DNA of 64,000 bases, taken from the NCBI GenBank assembly GCA_902729315.2, contig LR746265.1:6180892-6244891 (forward strand), in the 5' to 3' direction. The position numbers and the translations under genes are program-made. The DNA is from Spirodela intermedia (taxonomy: Eukaryota; Streptophyta; Magnoliopsida; Alismatales; Araceae). Positions 10,347-24,100 of the stretch are shown here, one piece after another; positions within the stretch are counted from its first letter, which is position 1, and every line of letters begins with the position of its first letter. The notes under the pieces were generated by a model. That model was not told the DNA's origin. It saw only the letters and a program-made list of their open reading frames with translations, and searched no databases.

Positions 10347-13300
10347 TCATTCAAAGGCGAGCCTCTGCGTGCCAACCAGCGAGGCGTAGACGCCCTTCCT
10401 CTCCAGCAGCTCCAAGTGGGTTCCAAGCTCCGCGATCTTTCCCTCGGCGCAGAGGGCGATCTGGTGGGCGTTCTGAACTGTGCTCAGCCGATGGGCGATC
10501 ACCAGAGTCGTCCGCCCCTTCATCAGATGCTCCAGAGCCTCCTGGACCAGGCGCTCACTGACCGTGTCCAGAGCGCTAGTGGCCTGGCGGGAGAGAAGAC
10601 CCAGAGCGAGAAGAGAGGGTCAGCTCCCCGGATCTAACTGGGTTTCGGCAATCTTAGAAGAAAAGTGGAAGCTTTACTTCGTCTAGTATCAGTATCGGAG
10701 CGTTCTTCAAGATGGCTCGAGCTATGGCGATCCTCTGCGGGTGAAAACGGTAAGCTGAGGCAACCCAAGAACCATCCGAAGGGTATGATCATGTTCCATT
10801 ACCTGCCTCTGCCCCCCGCTCAGCAAGCTTCCCCTTTCGCCGACTAGCGTCTCATATCCCTAATTGGAAACATAACCCATAATTAGAAACTACACAGGAA
10901 CTTGCTGATGCGATAAGAGAAAATCAGCATTGAAATGCGGACCTGGGGAAGAGAGATTATGAATTCATGCGCATTAGCCGCCTTGGCCGCCTTCACTATA
11001 TCGTCTTTAGAGACGTTCTCATCTGGCAGACCGTACGCGATGTTTTCTCCCACAGAAACCGAGAACAGGACCGGTTCCTGCGGCGGTAGTGAATGAAAAG
11101 AATGGCGGGTTTGTAGCCATCACTGTAGAGGGCCTTGAGCTCGGAAGGTTACCTGGTTGACAATGGAAACAACACGAGCCCAATCCCTCTTGTCGAATAT
11201 CCGAACGTCTTCACCGGCCACAGTGATCCGACCTCTTGTTGGCTGTGAATATCATATTGATGGGCATAGTATGGGAATGCAAAGGACCGATGATGTCTCA
11301 GCTGAAGGGAAGGGGATACCTCATAAAAGCGTGCCAGCAGCTGAACAATGGTGCTCTTTCCAGCTCCGCTGGGGCCCACAAGGGCAGTAACATGTCCGCA
11401 TTTTAAGGTCAAAGTCAGCCCATTTAAGACGTCCACGTCGTCCCTCATTGGGTACGAGAAGTAAACATCTGTCAGAATGTAAACAGTGGGTGACGTTGTT
11501 AGTGATGAAGAGGGCTACCCCCTTCCCTTCCTGCTGATCTCTATTAGAAGACCCTGCTTTCCCCAGTTCATTCATTCATTCAGATTAATTTCGTATATGG
11601 GAAGCTTTTTATGAGTGTTGTTTCCTAAGGTAATTACCATTTGCTATAAAAACTTATCTTCAGTTCTTTCCAAAATAATCTCTTATGACCGAAGAAGGAA
11701 GATGATGCCGGCAATCTCAGCACAGTATTGCATGTAAATTTAATATAATTAAATACACAGGATGAAAGTTCATAAGTAAATTTTGTCGTCAATAGTCGAT
11801 CAAGAGTTATCATCGCGTGTTATTCAGTGAAAGGACAAAACTGAGACAGGCAATCATCATGATTGTATGCCCTGAAAATAAATCCATGTTGCAAAATCTT
11901 GACTTCGATTGCTTCAAATCAATACGTCATCTTTAACTTCGGGATTAGGGGGGCTCACAGACTAATCAAATAAAAAAAGGAAGAAACGAATTAACAATAG
12001 AAATTTATCATGCGATTTGTGAATGTCAATCAAGTTCATTGAATAAAGTTCCATTGCGGAGTTTTTAATGGGATATTTGTCAATTTTTTAAATAGCAGAC
12101 CGAAAAAGATTGAGAGACACTTATTAGTTAGTTTTATGACATGTAGCCGGAATCTGTAAGGGGAAAAAAAAAGATTGCAGCATAGAATAAGATAATCAGA
12201 CTTTTTCTTTAAATCAACCCCCAATGATTTGAAAGACTATCGGATTTGCTTTTATTGGTTTAAAACTCCACTATGATGATTAATTATGGCCCGGAAAGAT
12301 GGCATAGTTTCCTCCTTGTCCTACATTAGGACATTCTTTCAGTAGATTATGGATTCTAGAATGTGTTAGCACAAGCAAAAGCATAGAACATAAATAAAAT
12401 GCCTACCTACGAGTAAATTACGTTCAGACATTCGATATGATGAAATTCCAAAATAAACACCACAAATAACACCATAGTCGAGCCTAATCTTATTTCAAAA
12501 AGATCTGAAAGTGTTATATGCCTTCAAGAGGTATCAAGGAAGTTCCTTGCGACATAGTGTTCTCTGAAATAAGATTATTTATTCAAGGGATGTTTATCGA
12601 GAGACACTTCAAAAGGAAAGCCATTTGGCAGTGCGATTATTAAGTCAAGGGATATTTGTTAAGAGATGCTTCAATATAAAACAGATGAATTCAAAACCAT
12701 GAACCGTCCGGGGAAACAATTACTGACATGCCTTTCCTGCCACAAAATCCACTTCCACTAATAAATAGTGGCATACGAATAATTCATATGTATACAATTG
12801 AATGAAGAAAAGACAAATTCCACAAATATCTTCAAGAATAAACTAGAGATAAAAAGTGCAAAGAGTGATAGGTACTTCATGAAATATAAAATAGCTAAGA
12901 GACGATCCACAAAGTAAACCCCCAATAGCCTCCCTAAAAACGCTCAAAAGCCCCCCTGCAAGTGTTGAAGACTCAGTACCTCGAGTCCACAGTCCAGGAA
13001 ACATCATGCACTGGAAGGCTATAGAATTCTCGTTTCAGCTGCTCTAAACAAGATCGACGTAATCCGACAGTTTCATACATGGTTTTAGAACCATTTTATA
13101 CAACTTCGATCTTAAATCAATCTGATGATCACAGAGCACTTCAAACTGCGGGCTTTGGCTTTAGGCAAGCAGTCATAACCTTGAATATAGAAATCCCAAT
13201 CAAAAATATCAACTATCAAAAAATATAGGTAGCTGCAATGATCTTTGAGGGCAGCTATCACTGCCTAATGAGCCAAATGTTAATTTCCTTTAATATTGCA

Positions 13301-16300
13301 GCCTGAACGTCACATATCTTACAATTCTCTATTAAACTCTAAAAAAATTTACAGCATTTTTTTACAGTATCAGTTTCTACTCTTCAGCCTTACTCATATC
13401 CATTAGAACTTCATCATTGTTCATATATAATTATATGTGTAAAAATATACGTATTCAAATCTACAAACCAACAGAAATTTAAAACTATTTGTTCTTCAAT
13501 CAAACATCCACACGTCAGTTTTCTGGCTCATATGTATCCATAATTATACCTATGTAACTTCTCATAATGTCGTTTTTCCGTTAGCTCCGATAACATCAGT
13601 GAGTACTCCATCAATGTTTTCTCCAATTAAGAAAAACATGAAATAACCATTCCTTCCGAAAAAAATTCCAATAATTTTCCGAGCTAGAAACTGATTTTCA
13701 TAATTGATCTTATTGGCATAAAATTAGATTGATCATTTGAAACCCTGTCATTTGACCAAATCTTCTTGCATTCATGCTTTCCTAAAAATTGAAGCGCCTC
13801 TCAATGTTTCCACCATTCTTACTGTACTTTGGCTACAGAAGTCTCCTCAAAATATTGACAGTAATCCTCTCAGTCCACTCATATCCCCCTAGCTTCTTCG
13901 TAAAAAGGGTGAAGGTTAGTGTTGAGAGCATAATTTTCCCAGTTACTGCTAGCGGAAAAAATCTTGATGTTTCAGTCTATCAATGAAAGGGACATTTAAT
14001 TTTTTTTCTGAAATTCTCTGAAACAGGAAAATGTGAAATGGAAGTTTACCAAAAACGGAACTTAAGTTTAGTGATTCATAACAAAAGAAATAGTCAGAAG
14101 TGTAACAACATTACCTTCCAAACATATGTCACCAGACCATGCTAGATTATATCCATCACTAGCTGATTTTAATATTGACGTGAAATGAGAACTTGGTGCT
14201 TGATCAAGATCAGAAGGATCGTCCTTGAAAAGTTCAAGTCGGTCATCATTTTCTCTTAAAGTGAATTCCTTTCTCAGGCCATATGCGAGAGAATCATCTA
14301 TATCTGTGTCAGATAAAATTGAATTAATTCGTTCAACGGCTGCAGAGGCCCCACGGATATCACCAAGTGTGTTTACACCACCTTGAACCTGGGTTTTTTT
14401 ATTGCATGGAAAGAACAGTGAGATGGATGAATAAAAGATGTTTACTGAAAATTCAGTAAAAAAATAATACTTACAGCAAATGTCAATGTAAATGTGTAAC
14501 CAATAAAAGAAGCCATTGTTCCGACAGACAATTCACCCTGTGACAATTGAAAACGAGTCAAGGAAATGCATTTATTAAGGACTAATTCATCTCAAATATG
14601 ACTTCCAGCTTAACAAAATCTCCAAATGTTACAAAGGTTATCACCACAGCTGTAACCAACTTAAGATAATCATTCATTGTAAGCCATGGCAACCTATATA
14701 TGTGATATAAATACTGAACATAGGAATCACTTTGAGGCATACGATATGACGGTAAATTTCGCATTCCAAGGTGGTTATAGCTACTCAAAACATCATAAAA
14801 AACTTCTTAATATAAAATTCATAGACCACACAAGTGTAAGGCACGCTCATATTCTTCATTGTTATATCCGCGTCCAAAGCTAATGGATATATTAAAAAAC
14901 ATGGTATGGGCCCAAAGAAGTGCAGTATTCAACAGAAGAAGATAGATCGGCCCAAAGTTCAGAATAACCCTTGAATCTCTGAAGCTTCAAGAATGTTACA
15001 AAATCCGAGAAAAAATGGCCTACAAAAAGTGATGTGCCTCCGAAACTGAGTATTTTCCACACATGACCCAGTTCATCAACAAATGCATGAATGATACAGC
15101 TGTTACTCCGGGAAATCAAACTCCTTTCACCTTCTATCTTGGGTGGTCACAAATCAGCCATTAGATTTTAAATATTGGAATCTTCTAACTAATTATACAG
15201 ACGGCATGTTGAGAATGATCTGTGTCTGGATCAGAAAGTAAAACTAAAGCCGTCCCAATGCCATCAGAATGTGTGTAATGGTGACATCCTCAGCTATCCA
15301 CATTTTTTTAACTACTTTACTTCCAGTATTTCTAAAGGGCGAGCTCATTTTCCTCCAGGTCGGATATAATCTGAATCACTCAATCAAATATGATCTCCGT
15401 TATTCTAATAATTCCAACTCCCATGAATCTTCATTCTATCATTATTTGATAGCCAATACATTACGATGTAAAATGAGAAAGTTAAATGAGTTGAAAGATA
15501 TTTCTGAAGCTCAGGCATACAGTGATTCCATCCTCATCCAAAGAAGAGAAATCAAACAGAATCCAGGGTTAAAAGAAATCGGAATGACATAATCTTCTTC
15601 TGCAAATCTCATCAGACGGGAACTGTCATCCAGAGTGTAGCAATGTGCGTGCATTATCTACATAACTTAGAGATAAACATACCTAAATCAATGACAACAA
15701 TTTGGAAATCTAGCTAAGCATTAATACATGACAAATGAATAAAGCATAATACCATTTTGGATAACATAAAGCTACATGTTCCGGCTCTTGTTTGAAACAT
15801 TCGACACAAATGCAACAGCTCCATCCAACTGTAGGAATTTAGTTTCACCTATCAGTAGACTTTTCCAACTTTCTAAACAGAATCATAGAAGCACTCCAGG
15901 TTCCTTAGCATCTTCCACCATTAAATAAAATAGACTTTTGGCTTCTGTTTAGTCTGAAAAGCTTTGTCGACAGTAGCAAAGGACAAAGACCAATCAACCC
16001 GACCCTCCTCATACATCCTTTTCATTTACCGGCTAAACATTTTTTGTCACATTTTTTTAAACTCATCCTGTTTCCTTACAGAAAGACAATTGTTCTAATG
16101 TAGAATTTTTTCGTTCATCACAACATGGTTTGCCGTCTTACTTGTTCATCGCAGCAATGTAGTTTTTACAACAAAAGATACATTAGAAACTACCTAAGCT
16201 TAGAGAACGCCATGGATTTCTCATACTTCTCAACAAGAACAATAAGATGTCAAGGGGATACCCTTTCAAAAACACATTGCGATTAGGAAATAGCTGAATA

Positions 16301-19300
16301 ATGTCAGAATATGATCCTCACCGCTTTTACTTTGCTCCCACCAAGAAAGTATACAGCCAATAGAGAAATATAGACGACAACCCTCGTCAATGATTCATTT
16401 GCAGACTTCAAAATTCCAAGTTTCATGCCGCTGTTCTGGTAAGCAAGAACCTGTTGTGATCAAGAAAATCAGACATTTGACATGCAAGTACATATAAGTA
16501 TACTTTTACAGCATAATATAAACATCAATCAGAATTGAAAATCAAGGGTTTTACCATGAATCATATCCATTATTATTTTTCTAAAATCAATATCTTATGC
16601 AAAGTTAAATCACTATTTTGGCTGCCGTGTTAACAGTCAAAATTACGAATGATAAATTTTCAGGGTCATAGATGCATCATATCCAGAGTTAAGTAGCCAA
16701 AAATAATTTGTATGAATCAGGAATGCATTTATATTTTTTTGGTAACTGTGTATACCCAATGTTAACAAAATTGAAACATCAATACATAAATTGACTTTTA
16801 AAGACAAAAGTTTTCTCAGATATGCCCCCTCAGATGAACTGTAGAGTAAGATCTCAAAGAGAAAGACCAAAAAGAACAATATCAATTTAACAATGATATC
16901 AAAGAGGAAGACCAGAAAGAAAGTGCAGGTAAGATATTCCCCTCAAAATATTCAATCATCGAGAACTCACCAGAAAGAAAGACAAATAAGCGATAGATGA
17001 ATATATGAAGGGGCTTTATTCGAGCTTATTTTGATAGTATTAATCAGGTTGAATTGCCAACCGACACTAAAGTTCAAGTAGGATTTTGTCTGACATTTCG
17101 AAAAGGATAAGTTAAATGAGTACATGACACGTTTAGTCCAAGCCATGGCCTAGGTACCAAGCCAGTACAGATGCTAGTGAGATCTCCTATTCCGTACAAC
17201 TTGGTTCATGTAGTCCACAATCTTGGATCCAGCCACTCGTGAACATGAGCATAACTGTTCTTTATAGAGATAATAAATACATTTAACACTATTTTAAACA
17301 ATGGCCACGCACAATTCTTTGAATAATAAAATATTATTTATTTGAGAAAATTAATATATTAACATAATCATAAGGAGTAAGAATAATATTATATTAAATT
17401 AGATTTATGCTTAAAATGTTTCTAATAAGTTTCACCAAGCTATCTAATTTTTACTAACGTAACAATTAGTCACATGCATGATTTACACCTTCAAGGACCA
17501 GAAGAAAAAAATATAATATATTACAAAATTTTAAAACCTTATAATTTTAGAAAATTTTAATCATTAAGGAGGTTTCATGCAAGAAAATATATAATGATAA
17601 TTGTTACTATACTTCTAGATCATATCTCCTAAAAGTATAATAACCAATAACATAGTGTACACAATTTGTTGCGTTGTTTGACTGTCTTGCGTTGTTGTTC
17701 TCGAGTGCTAGGCAGCACACAATTGTTATGGTCACTAAATAATATTGATTGCACTCGACATAAATGAAAGGCATCAAACTAAGACCATGATCCAAAATTG
17801 AACAGCTTATACAAGAGAGGGTAGGACGAAGACCAAGATGTTAAATTTGAAAACATCAATACGACATCATGATTCATTAGATAAAAATTACAGAACCTAG
17901 CCAAGGATCAGATTCCCAGATCATGAAAAACTCCAAAAACGGCCAATATCAGAGGGTGAATCTTCAATTAAGATTAGAAAACTGTAGAATACATCATTCA
18001 TGGTTCATCAAATAAAAAGAATAAATATTGGATATTGTAACACCAACACAAAAATCATGGCACAACAAAGAAATAGTATGTGGTGTTTAGGTGACGAACT
18101 TACCAGGGAGCCAAATAAGGACATTTGTTGTTTTTCACCAGCAAATGACCTAACCTAATTATAAATGGGAGGAAGATATGTTAATCAGCCTATCTAGCAG
18201 ATTACAAACCTATAACTTTGAGGAACACGGGATCTCGTCAGCATTATCTATTATTCCTCTTTGATGGAAGGAATAAAAAAACTACATGCACAGAAAATGA
18301 TAAAATAAATATGAAATGTAATAACTAAAGGGAAACTGTAGCTCACAGTTCGAATAGCTGAAAACGTTTCAGTTGCACAATCTGATATTCTCGCCTGGGA
18401 AATTCCATGAGATTTAAAGACTGGGATGGTTGACCGCTTAAAAATAGCTAGAGAGCAAGGGTAGAATAGTCAACACAAACAGATAAAATCACAAAAAAGG
18501 GTGAATGTGAATCAAGAATGATAATTAAATAAAAAACTTGCTATCTAGGATTGGAATTCAGATCGATAGACTTGGATACTTGACATGAAATTTCCCTAGG
18601 AGTGCAGCGATATTTTTAAAAAAAATGAAAAAGTCAGAAATTTAGTATCCATTTAAACAAACCATAATCAACTTTCAATAAAAGTAACTGACTATGAACA
18701 GCTGGTTCTATGCAGAAATGCGGCCACACCAAGAAGGCATAGAGTGAGGTAATAATAAGAAAACTGAACCCTGAAAAAACGACAAAGAATTAGCTCTGGA
18801 CCCAGTATCTTTTAAAAAATCATTTCCCATTCATTAATGGCCATGGATTTAAAACCAGTTGAACATGACGAATCATGCTGCATTCTAACAGATCACTAAT
18901 CCCCATTATTTAGTCTGGGCACTCTCTGGTCACCAGTAAAACATTTTATAAATTAGGAATATGGATTCAAAACCAGCTGAACATTTTAAACTAGACCAAA
19001 ACATACCATACCCAAACCGTTTCAATGACCCCTTACACACACCAAGTAGTCTTGTCCGTCAAACTTCTACCAGAGTTTGGTCAATTACGAATAAGAATAT
19101 ATCAATGTCTTAGAAATATGAAGGCAAGCAATGCATCACACCAATCAATTGCTGAGGAGGATGGCATGCATCGAGTCATCTGCGTCACTTCTAATGCAGT
19201 GGTATTTCCACTAACCGTTTATTAATTTTAATTTTTATATGTATCTTCAACAAGTATGGTCCTATCCTCCGACGACTATAAAACATTAGACTATGTTTAT

Positions 19301-21149
19301 GGAAAAAGCGGAAGCCAGTAAAAAAAACTTCAATAAAAATATCTAGGACTTTAGAGGATGTATACAGGCAATTTGTACTTCGTTAAATAGAAAAATAATT
19401 CCTTATTTATACGCAAAATAGAACATTAAGTTGACCGATGTTATGTTCATCAGGCATAATAAGAGAGTTGGACATAACTTCAGAAGCTTTTGGGGGATGT
19501 TGTAGCATACAATAATTGAATTTGTTTGGTTCAGTTGAAGCTGTCTGAAACATTTGCTAAAGTGATTTTGCCAACGCAATAATGTTTAAGTTTCTTTGAT
19601 TCCAATGGCATTGCCACCTACCCTATTATTTAACTGTTACCCATCAACTGAATGATTACTTTATAAACGAGTTAATGGGTCTCATAATGCTAATCTAACT
19701 TTTACCAACATTCCTAAGTATATAATAAAATAGAATGAATGGTTGTAAATAAAAAACAAGTCAAAAATGCCATTTAGTTCACTAGGTACGCCCAACCAGT
19801 GAAGGACACAAAATTACAGGTTCATGCCAGCTATCTTCATTGTACCTTAGTGAACATGCAATAAAGTTGGCAAAAAAAACTACGAACGAAAGAAGAATGG
19901 CAATGAACTTCCAGAGAGTTAGGTATGACCTGACACGTATGACTTCAAAACTATAACCAAATGTGTTGTAAACTTACCTACTATAACAGATATTGAGAGC
20001 ATCAGCGCACCCAGAACTGGTGCTAGCTGTGAGGAAAGTGAGAAAAGTATGCATATCGTACCTACAACCTGTACAAGCGATAGACATATTAAAAGATACT
20101 TTAAGAAACAGGCAAAGATATTCAATTAGAAACACTGCACTAGATGTTTGATTGGCAGAAATAAATATAGATGCTCTACATGAAAAGGTTAGAAGTGAAA
20201 AGAGGTCTTTCAAGCAGAATAATAGCGGAACATATCATATGAAACGAACCCATAAGAGGATTGTTAATATAGTCCCAATCAACATACATGAAAATATTAT
20301 GAGATGAAAATTGCATACCAATAATTTTAAACAACTGTTAACAGTGATATTGGAAGCTTGCCTCAGAGAGCGCCCTAAGTCCTCGATCTCTAGAAACGTT
20401 CTCACCAACAACATCTTTTAGAGACCCCAAATCGGATGTCAGCAAGCCAGTCAGTTCACCAACCTACAAAAGATTTGGCACAACTATAGTGAACTGACAG
20501 GATGAAATACAATTTGAAGCCACGATGGAAACAGATTAAGGAAGATTATGCTGGGGGTGAATACAAAGCATCTACAAAAGTTCTAAGAATATTATGTCAC
20601 AGACAAACAAAAGTTGACATGTGACTGGGAATTGGATTTCTTTTGTTTTCCTTCAACCCCCCTATTGTGGTAAAGTATCAAAATAGCTATTATAAAAAGT
20701 AGAATAATACAGAAAGACCTTAGTAAAGTAAAGTCCCGGTTTCAAGATGTTTTCAATGCAGTCACAGGCATGTATCAGCTACAAACAAACTATCTTCCAC
20801 TTCAGCTCCAGTGCCACCAATAGGATGCTGGTTGAAACATTAAAAGAAGGATTATCTAGCTGATTCAAAGGAGTATAGATCTCTCTCGATTGCCAATGTT
20901 CTCCTCAACTTTAGAAAATAAAAAACTCATGAATACATGTGTCTGGTAACAAGCCCAAGATGTTGACGAGGAATATTACGCCCTGTTGAAAATTTTGTTA
21001 GTTCCACATCAATCCTGAATTTTTCATGAATAAAGTAACTGATTTTCAATGCAGAAACTGTCATTAGAAGAAGGCAAAGCAGAATCTCATATCTCAGCTC
21101 GCAAGCAAAAGAGTAAAAATTAGTGCCTAGTTAACAAAATATGCATTAT

Positions 21150-21180
<31 letters not shown>

Positions 21181-24100
21181 TACTTTTCATCTTTTAACCA
21201 AACGTGAATCTCTCTCAGTACAAGTGTACAGAGAGACAATAAATAAAGGTAATGGGCTGAACTGACCAGACTCACTGACTTAAAACCACTTTAACAACTC
21301 AAGTATCAAAGATCTATGATTCATCTTGCATACCTTTACAATATTCCACGTTAAAGATCAGACTTTCCAGAGTACCGCAGAGATCTTTTCATGCCATCAG
21401 ACTAGATAACCCTAACTATTTGTTACAGTTACGAGTTAACTTGACGTTATGGTTTTCACGCATTGAGTCACAGATAAACCATGAATGGAATTAGCATCAA
21501 CATGAAAGAGACAAAGAACTCTCGAGCATGGTAGTCAGGACCACTGGTAGACAGTCAAGTTTTTTTTAAGGTTACCGTCGAATTGGCCTGATTAGGGAAA
21601 ATACTGGCCAATTTTCTAGTTAGTTTCTTGCAGAAGTACTCCTATCAGAGAACAAATATGGAAGCATAAACACAGGAGGGCAGTGGAAGAAGCAGGGAGG
21701 AAAGGGTACAGGAAGGAGAGGGAAACAAAAGAATGCGGGAAGAAAAAGAAATGAAAGGAAGAAAACACACCCAAAGATGCTTATTGTCATTAGTCACTGT
21801 TAGCCACATTTTGGTTGCAATGTACAATAAAAGACTTCCTTTTATCTTTAACTATATTTACACCTTTTTCAGAAAAATATTCATGCAGATATTTACGTTA
21901 AATGTACCATATTTTCCCTTTCATTTTTTAAAATCGGAATCAACCATTTCCCTTGGTTGGGCAATTAACTAATTTGATCCTGATCCAGTGTTCTGATTTG
22001 GTTTTGATCCAAATCACCATCGTCCCGATTGGCCACGGAGATATACCCTAGATATACCAGAAAGATGCAGTACCAAAGAGAAAGAAAACTCAGAGGAATA
22101 TTAATGGGCGTAATAACAGAAAGATATATATGCACATTTAATACAGGTATATTTTTTATAAAAGCGGACATGTGGATTAAGAAGATATGTGTTGTCAGCG
22201 TAAATTCTTTGGGATTATGTGTATGATAATAATATAAAGTTGATACCGTTTGACTTTTGAGAACTACGGTGTATACAACTTATGTCTATGATATCAAGTT
22301 ACTAAATTCTGTGTAGGATTGACTAAGAAGAATGCCACTAGGGTGATTACCGTGGGTGAAGATGTATCGTTTCTTTTTAAGAAAGATATCTGATGAATGC
22401 CACTAATCCTCCGAAGTGTTCTCATTTAGACCCCGTCTAACAAGCATGACTTTCTTTCTTAAATCAACGATTGATTTGGCAGCGTCATTCCTCACACTAT
22501 TCTCGTGTTCATCATGTAGTTGAATTAAATCCCAATTAAAATCCTTATCCAGTATGCAGTCTCATCACTTGGGACTAACTGCGTTAACGGACAGATTCCT
22601 AGGCTTCTTTTTTAACTCCCACAATGTCGATTAGAGAAAGTATTTCTTCATATGCAAATTTGATTAGGCCGTCACCAGATTTATTTACACCTACAAATGG
22701 TCTGTAATAGAATTAACTATATGACAGGCTCAGTCCAAACAATAATTAGTATCCGAATTTACAAGACCCTTCCAAGTCGAAATTTTGAACCGTCTCATAT
22801 GAGCATTTATGTCATATATGAACCAAGTCTCAAGTAGAATTTTTACATCTACTTGCTAAGGTGAATAAGATATGCTTGTCCAACATATGAGCATTTATGT
22901 CATATAATTCAGTTTCAATTGACATAAAAAGATATCGATATAAAATACCTTATGGCGATCAAAAAATTCAACCTGAAATAAGATGAAAATAACGTTTCAG
23001 AAGAAATCAAAATGGGTATTACATACAATAACTAAGAGAAAAAAGAAGACAGAAGCTTGTAACTGTGTGCCATCAAAATAGGAAAGTTATTCTGACGTAA
23101 AGGATGACTTAAAATCCAGTCAAATTGAGGCAGAGGAGATCAATTTTTTTAGTTGATTTAACCAAATTTCTTGAAGAAAAATACCATCTATTAAGATAAA
23201 AAGTAAATGCACGATTATTGATAATATGAAAGTCACATAACCTGTAAAAAATACAACATTTGTGCACTAGAGTGAGGGCTTTTCAATTATGGATGTCTTT
23301 GCATGAATTGCTTAAAGATCCACCTTAGCCCTTCTCCATTTCGTGTTGTCAAATATCATTTTCCGGCATCACCAAAAGTGATGAAACTATCACAACTATA
23401 ATTGATGTCACATGTATATAGTTTCCATTCGCGGATATTAATACTCAAATAGCAATGCCAAACTTCTGAGGAGCCGTCGACTGTAAGCTAGGAATTATCT
23501 TGATGTGACACAAATGTACTAGCATTCCTACGTCTCATACTCATTTTTTGAAAACAAACAGAAACCGACAACATATGGAACTAGAACCTCCATGGGTAAG
23601 GGTGGGTTGCGGTAGAAAATCACAGATTCCTAGAGTCTCTCTCGCTCTAGTTCAAGGCCTGGTAAAAAGTAAAGAAAGTCTTCTGGGGATTACTTCCTGT
23701 TGAATTAGATAACAGCCAACACCCAGTTAGTACCCTCTAACTTGTCCCTCAAGGTCATTGACAGAATGATCCTTTATTTCCAAAAGTTATCTAAATCACA
23801 TGCTTTCCATCAACTTGACCAAGGCTGACAACAGGCAAAGCAGCCAATCGAAAAAAATTCAACAATTTTTCGAATCCTTCTCCATAAATAAATGACCCTA
23901 GGTGGATCGAATTTGGCATATCATGTTAATACTAAGAAATATATTAAATAAAAAACTGGTATTGAACGAGAATTGGCACAACTAGACCGTCAACATTCCT
24001 CAAACAGCGATTTCATTACATACCTTCTGGATTAGCATCCTTCGAAAAACCAGTGCTCTCAGGCTTGCCATCACATTTTCCCACATGGTGGTCATATTTA

